From the NCBI RefSeq assembly GCF_000949135.2, contig NZ_JTAN02000005.1, positions 310,001 through 374,000 on the forward strand: a DNA stretch of 64,000 nt, written 5' to 3'. A program made the translations under genes and the position numbers. The DNA is from Burkholderia sp. USMB20. GTDB lineage: Bacteria; Pseudomonadota; Gammaproteobacteria; Burkholderiales; Burkholderiaceae. Shown here one piece after another: positions 9,375 to 17,575 of this stretch. A model generated the notes under the pieces. The model was given only the letters and a program-made list of their open reading frames with translations. It ran no database searches and had not been told where the DNA came from. Numbering within the stretch: the first letter of the stretch is position 1; the number at the start of each line of letters is the position of its first letter.

Positions 9375-9920
9375 ATGCCGATGATCGATGCGATGTGGCC
9401 CGACCACGCACTGACGCCCGATGCTGAAGCCCGCCTCGTCAGGGAACTGACCGATATCCTCATCGAAGCAGAAGGGTACGATCCCGCGAGCCCGGTCGTT
9501 CAGCGCGTGACCGTATTCCATCTGCACCGGCCGGCCGCGATCTACATCGGCGGCGAACGTACCGATACGGTGCGCTACCGGATCATTCCTTCGGTTCCCG
9601 AAGGGCAATACACCGACGAATCGCGCCGCTCGCTCGTCCGACGCGTCACGGAAGCCGTGGCACGCGCGGAAGGCCGGCCGTTCGACGATGTCGCACCGCG
9701 CGTCTGGATCTTTCCGACCGAGATCCCGGACGGTGCGTGGGGAACGCGCGGCGCGATCTGGACGCTGCCCGATATCCATGCGCTGCTCGCGGGTGAACCG
9801 GAGCGCGACGCGGGCACCGAGCGCCTTGCGCGACGGCGCCGGGAAAAGGCACGCGTTGCGCTCGCGGCAGCGCTCGATGCCGCAAACGCAGGTGTCACGC
9901 GCAACGCGTGCAAGGAGTAA
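9375..9920 (+). CDS. Tautomerase-superfamily protein with Pro following the initiator Met
   Basis: The product is 181 residues. It begins Met-Pro-Met-Ile, so removal of the initiator Met would expose an N-terminal proline, the catalytic base of 4-oxalocrotonate tautomerase-like enzymes. The first 130 residues have a tautomerase-like layout, with a beta strand, a helix rich in Ala/Glu/Leu and a segment Arg-Pro-Phe-Asp-Asp-Val. The last 40 residues are a charged Arg/Ala helix. The ATG at 9375 has AGGAG eight bases upstream. The gene starts a four-gene set and its stop is five bases before the next start. Family assignment comes from Pro-1 and fold pattern, not from a clear signature, so a specific substrate is not proposed. 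Candidates are unsaturated oxo acids or halogenated acrylates, as in known relatives. Confidence 0.6.
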   Translation: MPMIDAMWPDHALTPDAEARLVRELTDILIEAEGYDPASPVVQRVTVFHLHRPAAIYIGGERTDTVRYRIIPSVPEGQYTDESRRSLVRRVTEAVARAEGRPFDDVAPRVWIFPTEIPDGAWGTRGAIWTLPDIHALLAGEPERDAGTERLARRRREKARVALAAALDAANAGVTRNACKE

Positions 9921-9925
9921 CCGCC

Positions 9926-10402
9926 ATGAAATTCAACGACACGACCCCGATGATGGCACCCGCCGACGGTCCGCCGCGGTGGCTGGCGCGCCTGGCCGAA
10001 AACGCGACGCTGGAAGCCACCGTGCTGAAGCGCCCGATCGACGGACGAGCCGACATTCTCTCGGTGATCAAGCACGCGGTCTCGCTCTACGAGTTCCAGC
10101 AGCATGCTTACAAAGGCATGATCGGCGACGATCTTTATCTGGAATCCTATCGTTCACGTATCAATGGCGTGCCGATCGAGACGGTGGTCGTCGCCCATAT
10201 GAACGAGCAAGGCGATACGGATTCCGTCGTCATCAATCATCGACCGCTCGATGCCGCACTGCTGTTCTCGCAGTTGATGCGCGAGCGCGTGGACGAGCGC
10301 TTTCGCGCGTGTTATCTGTCGGAACGGGAAGCCGCCGCGCTCAATGCGGCAGCCGTCCCGCCACCGGGCCCGGGGCCGCAGGATGAAACGCCTTCTTCTT
10401 GA
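9926..10402 (+). CDS. Small NTF2-like (SnoaL-type) protein
   Basis: The product is 158 residues. The central part (about 35-135) reads like a cone-shaped NTF2/SnoaL fold: a helix entering a segment Gly-Arg-Ala-Asp-Ile, then alternating strands ending with Asn-His-Arg-Pro-Leu-Asp-Ala. Such domains bind or isomerise small hydrophobic molecules. No catalytic residues can be assigned with confidence. The tail is Pro-rich. The ATG at 9926 has AAGGAG eight bases upstream, overlapping the end of the tautomerase gene. The next gene overlaps this one by 20 bp, which indicates co-translation in one operon with the tautomerase-like and muconolactone-isomerase-like genes. Confidence 0.6.
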   Translation: MKFNDTTPMMAPADGPPRWLARLAENATLEATVLKRPIDGRADILSVIKHAVSLYEFQQHAYKGMIGDDLYLESYRSRINGVPIETVVVAHMNEQGDTDSVVINHRPLDAALLFSQLMRERVDERFRACYLSEREAAALNAAAVPPPGPGPQDETPSS

Positions 10403-10784
10403 TTTGACGGCAGCATGCTTGCTGCTCGCTTGCACAGGAGTCTCCATGGCACATTCCGCTGCGTTGCCGACCACGCCCACCACGAAGATACTGGCGATCG
10501 GTACGTTTCCTCCCGGCACGGACATGCAGCACGTCCAGACCATTCTTCCGACCGAAGTCCGCGAGACGACACAGCTGTATCTCGCGGGCAAGATCGATCA
10601 GTGGTATTCCCTGCAGGACCGGCCCGGGGTGGCGTTCGTCCTGAACGTGACGGACACGGGTGAAGCGCATGAAATGCTGGAACGACTCCCGTTGGGGAAG
10701 GCTCACCTCATGACCTTCACGCTGCTCCCGATCGGCCCGCTCAAGCCATTGAGCAAGCTCTTGAATCCTCCGGCGGCTCAGTAG
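10383..10784 (+). CDS. Exported muconolactone-isomerase-like small protein
   Basis: The 133-residue product has an N-terminal signal (Lys-Arg then a Leu/Ala-rich core, residues 1-25). The sequence Leu-Leu-Ala-Cys at 14-17 could be a lipobox, or cleavage could follow the later Ala-His-Ser-Ala-Ala. The rest (about 35-130) resembles the muconolactone isomerase fold, with the C-terminal Leu-Pro-Leu-Gly-Lys-Ala-x-Leu-Met-x-Phe segment followed by Leu-Pro-Ile-Gly-Pro-Leu. Family members are usually cytoplasmic decameric isomerases of the beta-ketoadipate pathway, so a signal peptide is odd. The gene overlaps the preceding NTF2-like gene by 20 bp and is 82 bp from the alpha/beta hydrolase. A direct role in aromatic degradation is not shown. 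Confidence 0.6.
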   Translation: MKRLLLDLTAACLLLACTGVSMAHSAALPTTPTTKILAIGTFPPGTDMQHVQTILPTEVRETTQLYLAGKIDQWYSLQDRPGVAFVLNVTDTGEAHEMLERLPLGKAHLMTFTLLPIGPLKPLSKLLNPPAAQ

Positions 10785-10866
10785 AACCCCCTGCACCCCG
10801 CCATCTTTCGAAACAGCGAAGCGCAACGTGTGCCGCGCGATGTCGCACCGAACGAGATCCTCGATC

Positions 10867-11841
10867 ATGACTCGACCCGTAACGAAAACACCCGCATCTC
10901 CCGCCGCCGCTGCGAGTTCTGCAACGTGCCCGACCGTGCCGGCGCCGTCATCGCCGGAACCCACGGTCGACGTCGGCGACGTGCAGGTCGATGCCGACAT
11001 CACGCTGCGCCGCATGGTCTACCGCCCCGCACGATCGAAGGGCATCGTGCTGTTCCTGCACGGCTTCCCCGAGACGATGTATGCGTGGAAGCCGATTGCC
11101 GAATCACTGTCCAGCGACTACGAGGTCCATGCGTTCGACTGGCCAGGCTACGGGCAATCGTCGCGTCCGCGCGCCGATCGCTTTTCGTACGCGCCGAGCG
11201 ACTATGCCCGTGTGCTGAGAGACTACATCCGTACGTCGGGCATCGATGGTTCGAGACTGTTGATTTATGCGACGGATATCGGTGCGCTTCCGGCGCTGCT
11301 GGCAGCGTTGGAACAACCGGATATCGCGCGGGAAATCATCGTTGGCGACTTTGCCCCGTTCAACCGGCCGCAATATATGTACGAAAGCCTGCAAGGCCTG
11401 AAGTCGAAGCCTTCATCGGATATCGTGCGCGCCGCCATGAACAGGAATCGCGACGAAATCCTCGCAAACACGTTCTTCCGGGGCATGGAGGATGACGAGC
11501 GCTACACGTTGCCCGAGGAATTCATGGACGACGTGGCGAAGGGATGGGACGGTGACTTGACCGCGGCCGACGCCTTTTTCCACTACTACGCATGCTTCAC
11601 CCGGGATCAGGACTACTTCGAAGCCAATATGGCAAAGCTGAAAGTCCCCGTGAAGGTCGTGTGGGGCGGGAAGGACATCTATATCAAGAAGGAAATGGGC
11701 ATCGAGTACGCGGACCGAAACGGGGTGAACATTTCGATTCTTCCGGAACTGGGTCACTTTCCGCATCTGCAGGCGCCCGCCCGGACGGCGAACGAAGTTC
11801 GGGCTTCGTTCGGCGAGGCGAGCGATCGCGCGACCGAGTAG
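10867..11841 (+). CDS. Alpha/beta hydrolase, epoxide hydrolase/dehalogenase-like
   Basis: The product is 324 residues with an alpha/beta hydrolase fold. The oxyanion motif His-Gly-Phe-Pro-Glu-Thr is at 65-70. The nucleophile elbow is Ala-Thr-Asp-Ile-Gly-Ala with Asp137, and the catalytic His lies in Gly-His-Phe-Pro-His near residue 303. An Asp nucleophile points to haloalkane dehalogenase, haloacetate dehalogenase or epoxide hydrolase chemistry. The first 35 residues are Pro/Ala-rich and low complexity and are not needed for the fold. I take ATG 10867; an upstream ATG at 10828 only adds basic residues. It is the last member of the set with the tautomerase-, NTF2- and muconolactone-isomerase-like genes, 82 bp downstream of them. 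Confidence 0.8.
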   Translation: MTRPVTKTPASPAAAASSATCPTVPAPSSPEPTVDVGDVQVDADITLRRMVYRPARSKGIVLFLHGFPETMYAWKPIAESLSSDYEVHAFDWPGYGQSSRPRADRFSYAPSDYARVLRDYIRTSGIDGSRLLIYATDIGALPALLAALEQPDIAREIIVGDFAPFNRPQYMYESLQGLKSKPSSDIVRAAMNRNRDEILANTFFRGMEDDERYTLPEEFMDDVAKGWDGDLTAADAFFHYYACFTRDQDYFEANMAKLKVPVKVVWGGKDIYIKKEMGIEYADRNGVNISILPELGHFPHLQAPARTANEVRASFGEASDRATE

Positions 11842-12078
11842 CGGACAACGGCGGGACGATGCCTCTCCCGCCGGCGATTCACCCGCACCGCCGATCACTT
11901 CGGCCATCGCCAGCCTGGATCGGGCAAGTGTTCGGCGAAGTAGCCGGACTGTCAGGCCGGCGCGCCGAAACGCAACATCGTGAAACCGGGCTTGCGCTCC
12001 GAGGGCACGGGAACATAATCTTTAACGATACCGGCGGACGTAACGAACGATTCCGCCCGGGTTCCCTGACGTCCTGCG

Positions 12079-13866
12079 ATGAACATCAAAAGCCGTGCCC
12101 GCCAGCACACGGCCCGCCCGCCCCGCAAGCCCGATGCCGGCCTGCTGCAGTGGATCAACGGACTCGCCGCGGCGCGCACGTATCGATTGCATTGGCTGCC
12201 GCACGATCTGCTTGCCGGCGTCACCCTCAGTGCCGTGCTCGTGCCCGCCGGCATGGCGTACGCGAACGCAGCCGGCCTGCCCGCCGTCAACGGGCTTTAT
12301 GCGTCGCTTGCCGCGATGCTCGCGTATGCGCTCTTCGGCCCCAGCCGCATCCTCGTGCTCGGCCCCGACTCCGCGCTGGTCGCGCTGATCGCCGCAAGCA
12401 TCACGCCGCTTGCTCACGGCGATGCCGCGCATGCGCTGGCCCTTGCCGGCGCGCTCGCGATACTCGCGGGCGCGATCTGCATCGCGGTCGGGGTGCTCAG
12501 GCTCGGATTCGTCACCGAGCTGCTGTCGCTACCCATCCGGTACGGTTTTCTGAACGGCATCATGCTGACGATCAGCATCGGACAATTGCCCAAGCTCCTC
12601 GGCTACAAGGGCAACGGCGAATCGTTCATCGAGCAGGTGCGCGACGTGGCCGCCGGCATCGCGGCATCGAAGGTGAACGCGACGTCGTTCGCACTCGGCG
12701 TCGCCGCGCTCGCGCTGATACTCGCGTGCAAACGGCTCTGGCCCAGGATGCCGGGTGTGCTGCTCGCCGTGGCGGGCGCGACCGCGGTGGTGATGTGGTT
12801 CGATCTGTCGACGCGCGCCGGCGTTGCAACCGTCGGTGCGGTCCCGCAAGGCCTGCCGGTGCCGCGCATCCCCGACGTGAGCCTCGACGACTGGCTGCAT
12901 CTCGCGGGCAGCGCAGCGGCGATCGCGCTCGTTTCGTTCACGGATATCAGCGTGCTGTCCCGCACCTACGAACTGCGCAACGACACCAGCGTGGACCGGA
13001 ATCACGAATGCATCGCGCTCGGGCTGTCGAACCTCGCCGCCGGCCTGATGCAAGGGTTCGCGGTGAGCGCGAGCGGCTCACGCACGCCCGTCGCGGAAGC
13101 GGCCGGCGCGAAGACGCAGGCGACGGGCGTGGTGGCTGCCGCGGTCGTTGCCGCACTGCTGCTGTTCGCGCCGCGCGCGCTTGCGCACACGCCGCAATCC
13201 GCGCTGGCCGCCGTCGTGATCGCGGCATGCGTGAACATGATCGAGGTGCGCGGCGTCGTGCGGCTTTATCGGCTCCGCAAAAGCGAGTTCGTGCAGGCGG
13301 TCGCATGTTTCGTCGGCGTTGCAGCCGTCGGGGTCGTGAACGGCATTGCGCTGGCACTGCTGCTCACCGTGCTGTCGTTTCTATGGCGCGCGTGGCGGCC
13401 TTACGATGCCGTGCTCGGGCGGGTCGACGGCAGGAAGGGCTATCACGACGTGTCGCGCCATCCGGACGCGCGGCGCGTGCCCGGACTCGTGCTGCTGCGC
13501 TGGGATGCGCCGCTCTTTTTCGCGAATGGCGAAATCTTTCGGGAACGCGTGTTGCGCGCCGTCGATGAATCGCCGGAGCCGGCACGCTGGATCGTCATCG
13601 CGGCGGAGCCCGTGACCGACATCGACCTCACGGCTGCCGATGTGCTCGAACGGCTGCATCTCGAACTTGCCGCGCGGCAGGTCAAGCTGGTCTTCGCGGA
13701 GCTGAAAGGCCCCGTCAAGGACAGCCTCAGGCATTACGGCATGTACAGCATGTTCGGCGACGACAACTTCTTTCCGACGATCGGCGCAGCGGTAAGTCGT
13801 TATGTGGACATGCATCGAATCGAGTGGCACGACTGGGAAGACTCCCGGGGATCGGCGGGGGACTGA
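12079..13866 (+). CDS. SulP-family anion transporter with C-terminal STAS domain
   Basis: This 595-residue inner-membrane protein has about 10-12 hydrophobic segments between residues 40 and 425. The SulP signature is near the start (Pro-x-x-Met-Ala-Tyr-Ala). A cytoplasmic STAS domain follows (about 455-580), with strands and helices matching anti-sigma antagonist-like folds and an Asp-x-Asp-Leu-Thr-Ala segment. Family members move sulfate, bicarbonate or dicarboxylates. Nothing in the sequence fixes the ion. The start ATG has only a weak Shine-Dalgarno. The next gene (CYTH-CHAD) begins 26 bases after the stop on the same strand with a clear ribosome-binding site, so the two are likely co-transcribed. 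The 237 bp upstream of the gene holds no gene I can recognise. Confidence 0.9.
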   Translation: MNIKSRARQHTARPPRKPDAGLLQWINGLAAARTYRLHWLPHDLLAGVTLSAVLVPAGMAYANAAGLPAVNGLYASLAAMLAYALFGPSRILVLGPDSALVALIAASITPLAHGDAAHALALAGALAILAGAICIAVGVLRLGFVTELLSLPIRYGFLNGIMLTISIGQLPKLLGYKGNGESFIEQVRDVAAGIAASKVNATSFALGVAALALILACKRLWPRMPGVLLAVAGATAVVMWFDLSTRAGVATVGAVPQGLPVPRIPDVSLDDWLHLAGSAAAIALVSFTDISVLSRTYELRNDTSVDRNHECIALGLSNLAAGLMQGFAVSASGSRTPVAEAAGAKTQATGVVAAAVVAALLLFAPRALAHTPQSALAAVVIAACVNMIEVRGVVRLYRLRKSEFVQAVACFVGVAAVGVVNGIALALLLTVLSFLWRAWRPYDAVLGRVDGRKGYHDVSRHPDARRVPGLVLLRWDAPLFFANGEIFRERVLRAVDESPEPARWIVIAAEPVTDIDLTAADVLERLHLELAARQVKLVFAELKGPVKDSLRHYGMYSMFGDDNFFPTIGAAVSRYVDMHRIEWHDWEDSRGSAGD

Positions 13867-13891
13867 TGGTCGGCAACATATCGGAGGCGGT

Positions 13892-15418
13892 ATGGAACGA
13901 GAGCTGAAGCTGCGGGTTTCCGCAAAGAACCTCGACAAGTTGCGCCACGCGCCGTTGCTTGCGCAGTCCAACGGCGCCGGTGCGACTCAACAGCTGACGA
14001 GCACGTACTTCGACACTGCCACGCTCGCATTTCACCGGTGCGCGGCTTCCCTGCGGGTGCGTGCGGCAGGCAATCGCAGGATCCAGACATTGAAACTGGA
14101 AGGATCGGCCCGGGCCGGCCTGTTCGAGCGGGACGAATTCGAGACGCCCGTCGACGGCGACGTCCCCGATCTGACACGGCTGCGGGACACGCTCCCCGAT
14201 GACACCGAGTGTGGCCGCCTGGTTCGCGACCAGGCCACGGCACCGGATCTTCAGCCCGTGTTCGTCACGCGGATCAAGCGGCGGGTTCTACCGCTGCGCC
14301 TGCCTTCCGGCGATGAAGTCGAGGTCGCGCTCGACAAGGGGACGGTCGACGCGGATTCGAAGTCGGTCCCGATCGCCGCGATCGAACTGGAACTGAAACG
14401 CGGCCGCCCCGAAAACCTGTACGGCATCGCACTGGAATTGCTCGACATCGCGCCATTGCGCATCGATCACGAGAGCAAGGCCGATCTCGGGTACGGGCTG
14501 CTCGTCGCCGAGCACCAGCCGGCCGTCAAGGCGCAACCGGTGCAGCTGAAGAAGCGCGATTCGATCGAAGACGCGTTCTGCCGGATCGTGCGCAACTGCC
14601 TGGACCAGATCCGCGCCAACGAACGCGGTGTCGAGTCCGGTCATGATCCGTCGAGCGTGCATCAGATGCGGGTGGGGCTGCGTCGCCTGCGTTCGGCGCT
14701 CGACCTGTTCGCGAAAGTGATTCCCGCGTATCCCGGCCTTGACGACGAACTGCGCTGGATCGCCGGCGAGCTCGGCGCCGCGCGCGACTGGGAAGTGCTT
14801 GCCGGAGCGACGCTCGACCATGCCGGCACGAACGGCAATCCGGACGAGATCCGTTCAGTGCGGAACGCCTGCAAGCGCATTGCCGCCGTCAATCGCCAGC
14901 GCGCGGCTTCCGCAGTCGGATCGGTTCGCTACACGCGGCTCGCGTTACCGCTCGCGTCATGGGTGAACCGAAAGGGCTGGCGGGACGGGATGCCTGACGA
15001 ACGGCGCGATGCCATCATGCAGCCGGCGAGTCCGTTTGCTCACGAGGTTCTGCGTCGCCGGCACCGGAAACTGATCAAACGCGGCAAGAGGCTGGCCGAT
15101 CTCGACGATCACCGGCGTCACCGTGCGCGCATCGCGGCGAAGAAGGTCCGGTACGCCACCGAATTCTTCGCGTCGCTGTGCCGCAAGCAAGCCGTCCGCA
15201 CGTATGTCGACGCGCTGTCCGAACTTCAGGATGATCTGGGCTGGCGTAACGATGCCGTGGTCGCGGAGCAGTTTCTGAAGGCGCTGCCTCGCACGTCACC
15301 CGACGCCGCGCCGGGCGCGGGCTTTGCTCGCGGCTTTCTGGCCGCGCGTGCCGCGGCCGATCATCAGACGTTGAAGCAGCTGTGGAGCCGCTTCAAACGG
15401 CTGTCGCCGCCGCACTGA
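13892..15418 (+). CDS. CYTH-CHAD domain protein, probable inorganic triphosphatase
   Basis: The 508-residue product begins Met-Glu-Arg-Glu-Leu-Lys-Leu-Arg, the Glu-x-Glu-x-Lys-type metal/phosphate-binding signature of CYTH enzymes. Strands of the tunnel fold run to about residue 200. A CHAD domain follows (about 225-500), with the conserved His-Gln-Met-Arg-Val-Gly-Leu-Arg-Arg-Leu-Arg motif and a second basic helix pair (Arg-Ile-Ala-Ala-Lys-Lys-Val-Arg-Tyr). CYTH-CHAD proteins hydrolyse inorganic triphosphate, and CHAD domains bind polyphosphate. I chose ATG 13892 with CGGAGG upstream because the CYTH signature is exactly at its N terminus. It follows the SulP gene closely. The protein is expected in the cytoplasm or on polyphosphate granules. 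Confidence 0.88.
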   Translation: MERELKLRVSAKNLDKLRHAPLLAQSNGAGATQQLTSTYFDTATLAFHRCAASLRVRAAGNRRIQTLKLEGSARAGLFERDEFETPVDGDVPDLTRLRDTLPDDTECGRLVRDQATAPDLQPVFVTRIKRRVLPLRLPSGDEVEVALDKGTVDADSKSVPIAAIELELKRGRPENLYGIALELLDIAPLRIDHESKADLGYGLLVAEHQPAVKAQPVQLKKRDSIEDAFCRIVRNCLDQIRANERGVESGHDPSSVHQMRVGLRRLRSALDLFAKVIPAYPGLDDELRWIAGELGAARDWEVLAGATLDHAGTNGNPDEIRSVRNACKRIAAVNRQRAASAVGSVRYTRLALPLASWVNRKGWRDGMPDERRDAIMQPASPFAHEVLRRRHRKLIKRGKRLADLDDHRRHRARIAAKKVRYATEFFASLCRKQAVRTYVDALSELQDDLGWRNDAVVAEQFLKALPRTSPDAAPGAGFARGFLAARAAADHQTLKQLWSRFKRLSPPH

Positions 15419-15455
15419 AGCGGCACGCGGCCGCATCGACGTGGCGCGGTGGCAC

Positions 15456-15833
15456 TCAGGGCTTGCACGCGATCGCCTCGATCTCGATCCTGGTGCCGAC
15501 CATGTTCGTCGCCTGCAACGTCGAGCGTGACGGCTTGTTCTCGGGGAAGAACTCCGCATAGACGCGATTGAATTCGGCGAAGTCGCGCGCGTCTTCGAGC
15601 CAGACGGTGGTTTTCACGACGTCGCCGAGCGTGCATCCTGCCAGCGCGAGTACGTGTGCGACGTTCTTCAACGTCTGACGCGTCTGCGCTTCGATCCCGC
15701 CGGCGACGATGCTGCCGTCTTCGTTTCTCGCCACCTGACCGGATACGAATACCAGATCGCCGGCTTTGGTCGCCAACGATCGAGGCAGGTTTCGCGTGAC
15801 GGGGTTGCTTTCTGCGAAGTATTCGATTGCCAT
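15456..15833 (-). CDS. RidA-family imine/enamine deaminase
   Basis: The 125-residue product spans the whole RidA/YjgF fold. It includes the strand Leu-Val-Phe-Val-Ser-Gly-Gln and the C-terminal Arg-Ile-Glu-Ile-Glu-Ala-Ile-Ala signature that carries the substrate-binding Arg. RidA proteins hydrolyse reactive 2-aminoacrylate and other enamines/imines to ketones and ammonia. The ATG at 15833 has GGAGG eight to nine bases upstream; the longer frame upstream is shadow. It is transcribed in the same direction as the aromatic amine dehydrogenase operon, 133 bp after the second cytochrome gene. A role in clearing imines formed by amine oxidation is plausible but inferred from position. Confidence 0.88.
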   Translation of the reverse strand: MAIEYFAESNPVTRNLPRSLATKAGDLVFVSGQVARNEDGSIVAGGIEAQTRQTLKNVAHVLALAGCTLGDVVKTTVWLEDARDFAEFNRVYAEFFPENKPSRSTLQATNMVGTRIEIEAIACKP

Positions 15834-15966
15834 TTGAACCTCCGTTCGATCCGCCTGGCGCATGCGCCGGCCAATGACGACGAGCGTAGCGCGGAACCCG
15901 CGCGCTGCCAATCCGGTGTTCGCGACCGAAGCGCCGCGACATGCTGCGTCGCCTCGTCGTCGCCAA

Positions 15967-16494
15967 TCAATAGCGCTCGGACACACCGTCGATCCCGCGC
16001 TCGTGCAATTCGCGCACGAGCCGCGCACGCACCGTCGCGACATCGGAAAACGCAGGCCGTCGACGCGCGGCGATTTCGTCAGCCGTATAAGGCTTGAAAT
16101 CGCGCGGCAGCGCATCGCGATTCATCGTCGTGAGCACCCAGTTCAGTACGTCGGCGAGATCCTGGTCCGACAGCGCCGAGTTCGACGCGCCGGGCACGCG
16201 CATCACGTATTCGCGCCCGGCCGGCAGATGCGTGAAATAGCCGAGCGAGTTCGCGAGCGGCGGCACCTTGCCCGGAATGCCGCCGCCCGTCGCCGTGTGG
16301 CAGCCCATGCAGTTGAGGACCCAGTGCTGCCGCGCGAGCGTGGCGTCGGCCGCGCCGTCGGCATGCACGGGAGCTGCAATCGCACATGTCGCGACAGCAG
16401 CCACCAGCGCCGAAGACAGACGGCGTGTCACGCACGAGCCGATCCGCAACGCCGCCGTACGCCCGCCACGACGCCGAATGCCGGCCGCATTCAC
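15967..16494 (-). CDS. c-type cytochrome, second in the amine dehydrogenase operon
   Basis: The product is a 175-residue exported monohaem cytochrome. The haem motif is Cys-Met-Gly-Cys-His, followed downstream by Gly-Lys-Val-Pro-Pro and by a Met-containing segment that may supply the axial ligand. The hydrophobic signal core (Ser-Ser-Ala-Leu-Val-Ala-Ala-Val-Ala) ends in Ala-x-Ala before the mature part. I use the GTG at 16494, which overlaps the TGA of the upstream cytochrome gene as GTGA. This gives a long basic n-region. An alternative GTG at 16431 would give a more ordinary signal peptide. It is the last cytochrome of the operon and probably carries electrons from the quinoprotein dehydrogenase toward the terminal oxidase. 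Direct partner evidence is absent. Confidence 0.85.
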   Translation of the reverse strand: MNAAGIRRRGGRTAALRIGSCVTRRLSSALVAAVATCAIAAPVHADGAADATLARQHWVLNCMGCHTATGGGIPGKVPPLANSLGYFTHLPAGREYVMRVPGASNSALSDQDLADVLNWVLTTMNRDALPRDFKPYTADEIAARRRPAFSDVATVRARLVRELHERGIDGVSERY

Positions 16495-16994
16495 AGCCCC
16501 AGCCCCTTCGTCACGATCGCCCGTTGCGCGTGAACGGCCGTGCCGTCCATCTCCTTCGCCCGCGCCGCGCGAATGTCGGCTGCCGTGAACGGCTTCGCGT
16601 CGCCGTGCCGGTCGTTGAGATCGAACACGACGTAGTTGAGCACGTTCGCGATGTCGTCGTCGCTCGCGCTCGCGAACGACGGCATCTTGAAGTTGTAGTT
16701 CTTGTCGTGCACCTTGATCTCGCCGAACATCCCGTGCAACAGCGTCGCGACGAGTTGCGCGCGGCCCGCGTCGGCCGTCGCGTACTTGCCCGGATACTCG
16801 GTCAGCGGCGGCGCGAGGCCGTCCTGCCCCTTGCCGCCCGCCTGGTGGCACACCGCGCACTGCGCGTCGAACAGGCTCTTGCCCGCCGGGTAATGAACGG
16901 CCTGCTGCGCACCGGCCTCGCCCGGCAGCATCAGAAACCCGGCGGCGGCGGCCACGCACGCGGCCACGATCTTTCCAGCTTGCTTCACTTTCAT
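16491..16994 (-). CDS. c-type cytochrome, first in the amine dehydrogenase operon
   Basis: This 167-residue periplasmic protein has an N-terminal signal (residues 1-29, ending Glu-Ala-Gly-Ala) and one haem motif, Cys-Ala-Val-Cys-His, near residues 46-50. Met residues in Gly-Met-Phe-Gly and Lys-Met-Pro-Ser-Phe downstream are candidates for the sixth ligand; the Met-Pro-Ser-Phe type is the usual one in class I cytochromes. Its ATG overlaps the stop of the dehydrogenase small-subunit gene by four bases (ATGA), and its own stop overlaps the next cytochrome start. Translational coupling to aauA supports a role as electron acceptor of the dehydrogenase or of a blue copper mediator. Confidence 0.9.
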   Translation of the reverse strand: MKVKQAGKIVAACVAAAAGFLMLPGEAGAQQAVHYPAGKSLFDAQCAVCHQAGGKGQDGLAPPLTEYPGKYATADAGRAQLVATLLHGMFGEIKVHDKNYNFKMPSFASASDDDIANVLNYVVFDLNDRHGDAKPFTAADIRAARAKEMDGTAVHAQRAIVTKGLGL

Positions 16995-17536
16995 TGCTTT
17001 GCCGCTCCCAGCAGGACCGAAACCGAACAGTGGTAATTCGAATTACCGTTCGCCATGCACCAGTTGATGTCGTTGTTCAGCGACAGCTTGTACAGCGGCT
17101 TCTCGCGCTCGTTGCGGTTGCAAAAGCACTTGCCGCACGACGTCTTGCCGCAGCAATCGTTGTACGACACGATGTAGTCCGAACCGTCGTGCGGATTGCG
17201 ACAGGTGCCGATCCACGTGATCGGCGACGGTGTGGTGCCCGGCGGGCAGCTGCTCGACGTGCCGCCGCAGCAGCTGCACAGCCAGCCGTCGATCGCGCAG
17301 TATTTCCAGTAGTCGCAGCTCATCGGATCGTCGCTCGCGCCCGATGCGGCGGCACCGGACGCCGCCGATGCACCCGAGGCCGCGTCGGCCGCGTACGCGG
17401 TGCGATCGACGGGCAGCAGCGGCAGCATCGCCGATCCCACCAGCACCTTGCCGAGCTTCGCCATCGCGCTGCGCCGCGAACTATGCTGCGCGACGCCGCG
17501 CGCCGACCGTTCGAACCATGAATCAAACAGGCCCAT
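16991..17536 (-). CDS. aauA: Aromatic amine dehydrogenase small (TTQ-bearing) subunit
   Basis: The 181-residue precursor has a long leader with a twin-arginine-like Ser-Ser-Arg-Arg-Ser (residues 19-23) and a hydrophobic stretch to about residue 50, then an Ala/Ser-rich linker. The Cys-rich mature domain matches the small subunit of quinohaemoprotein-free amine dehydrogenases. The two tryptophans that form tryptophan tryptophylquinone in the family correspond to W108 (Ile-Thr-Trp-Ile-Gly) and W159 (Ile-Asn-Trp-Cys-Met). The active-site aspartates correspond to D83 (Ile-Asp-Gly) and D127 (Asn-Asp-Cys-Cys-Gly). The mature domain is closer in remembered sequence to aromatic than to methylamine dehydrogenase, so I use aauA. 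Cofactor maturation and disulfides need AauD/AauE, encoded just upstream. No mauG-type gene is in the window. Confidence 0.9.
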   Translation of the reverse strand: MGLFDSWFERSARGVAQHSSRRSAMAKLGKVLVGSAMLPLLPVDRTAYAADAASGASAASGAAASGASDDPMSCDYWKYCAIDGWLCSCCGGTSSSCPPGTTPSPITWIGTCRNPHDGSDYIVSYNDCCGKTSCGKCFCNRNEREKPLYKLSLNNDINWCMANGNSNYHCSVSVLLGAAKQ

Positions 17537-17575
17537 TCCGTTGTTCTCCGTTGACGTTGAAGGAAGGTCGGCCGC

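Noticed and set aside
11592-13568. Plus-strand frame across the alpha/beta hydrolase end and SulP gene
   Set aside because: Arg/Ala-rich out-of-frame translation of the SulP gene; no start site or domain.
16991-17536. Trp in the Asp-Gly-Trp-Leu-Cys segment as a TTQ precursor
   Set aside because: Alignment by eye to known small subunits places the cofactor tryptophans at W108 and W159; the earlier Trp occupies a non-cofactor position.
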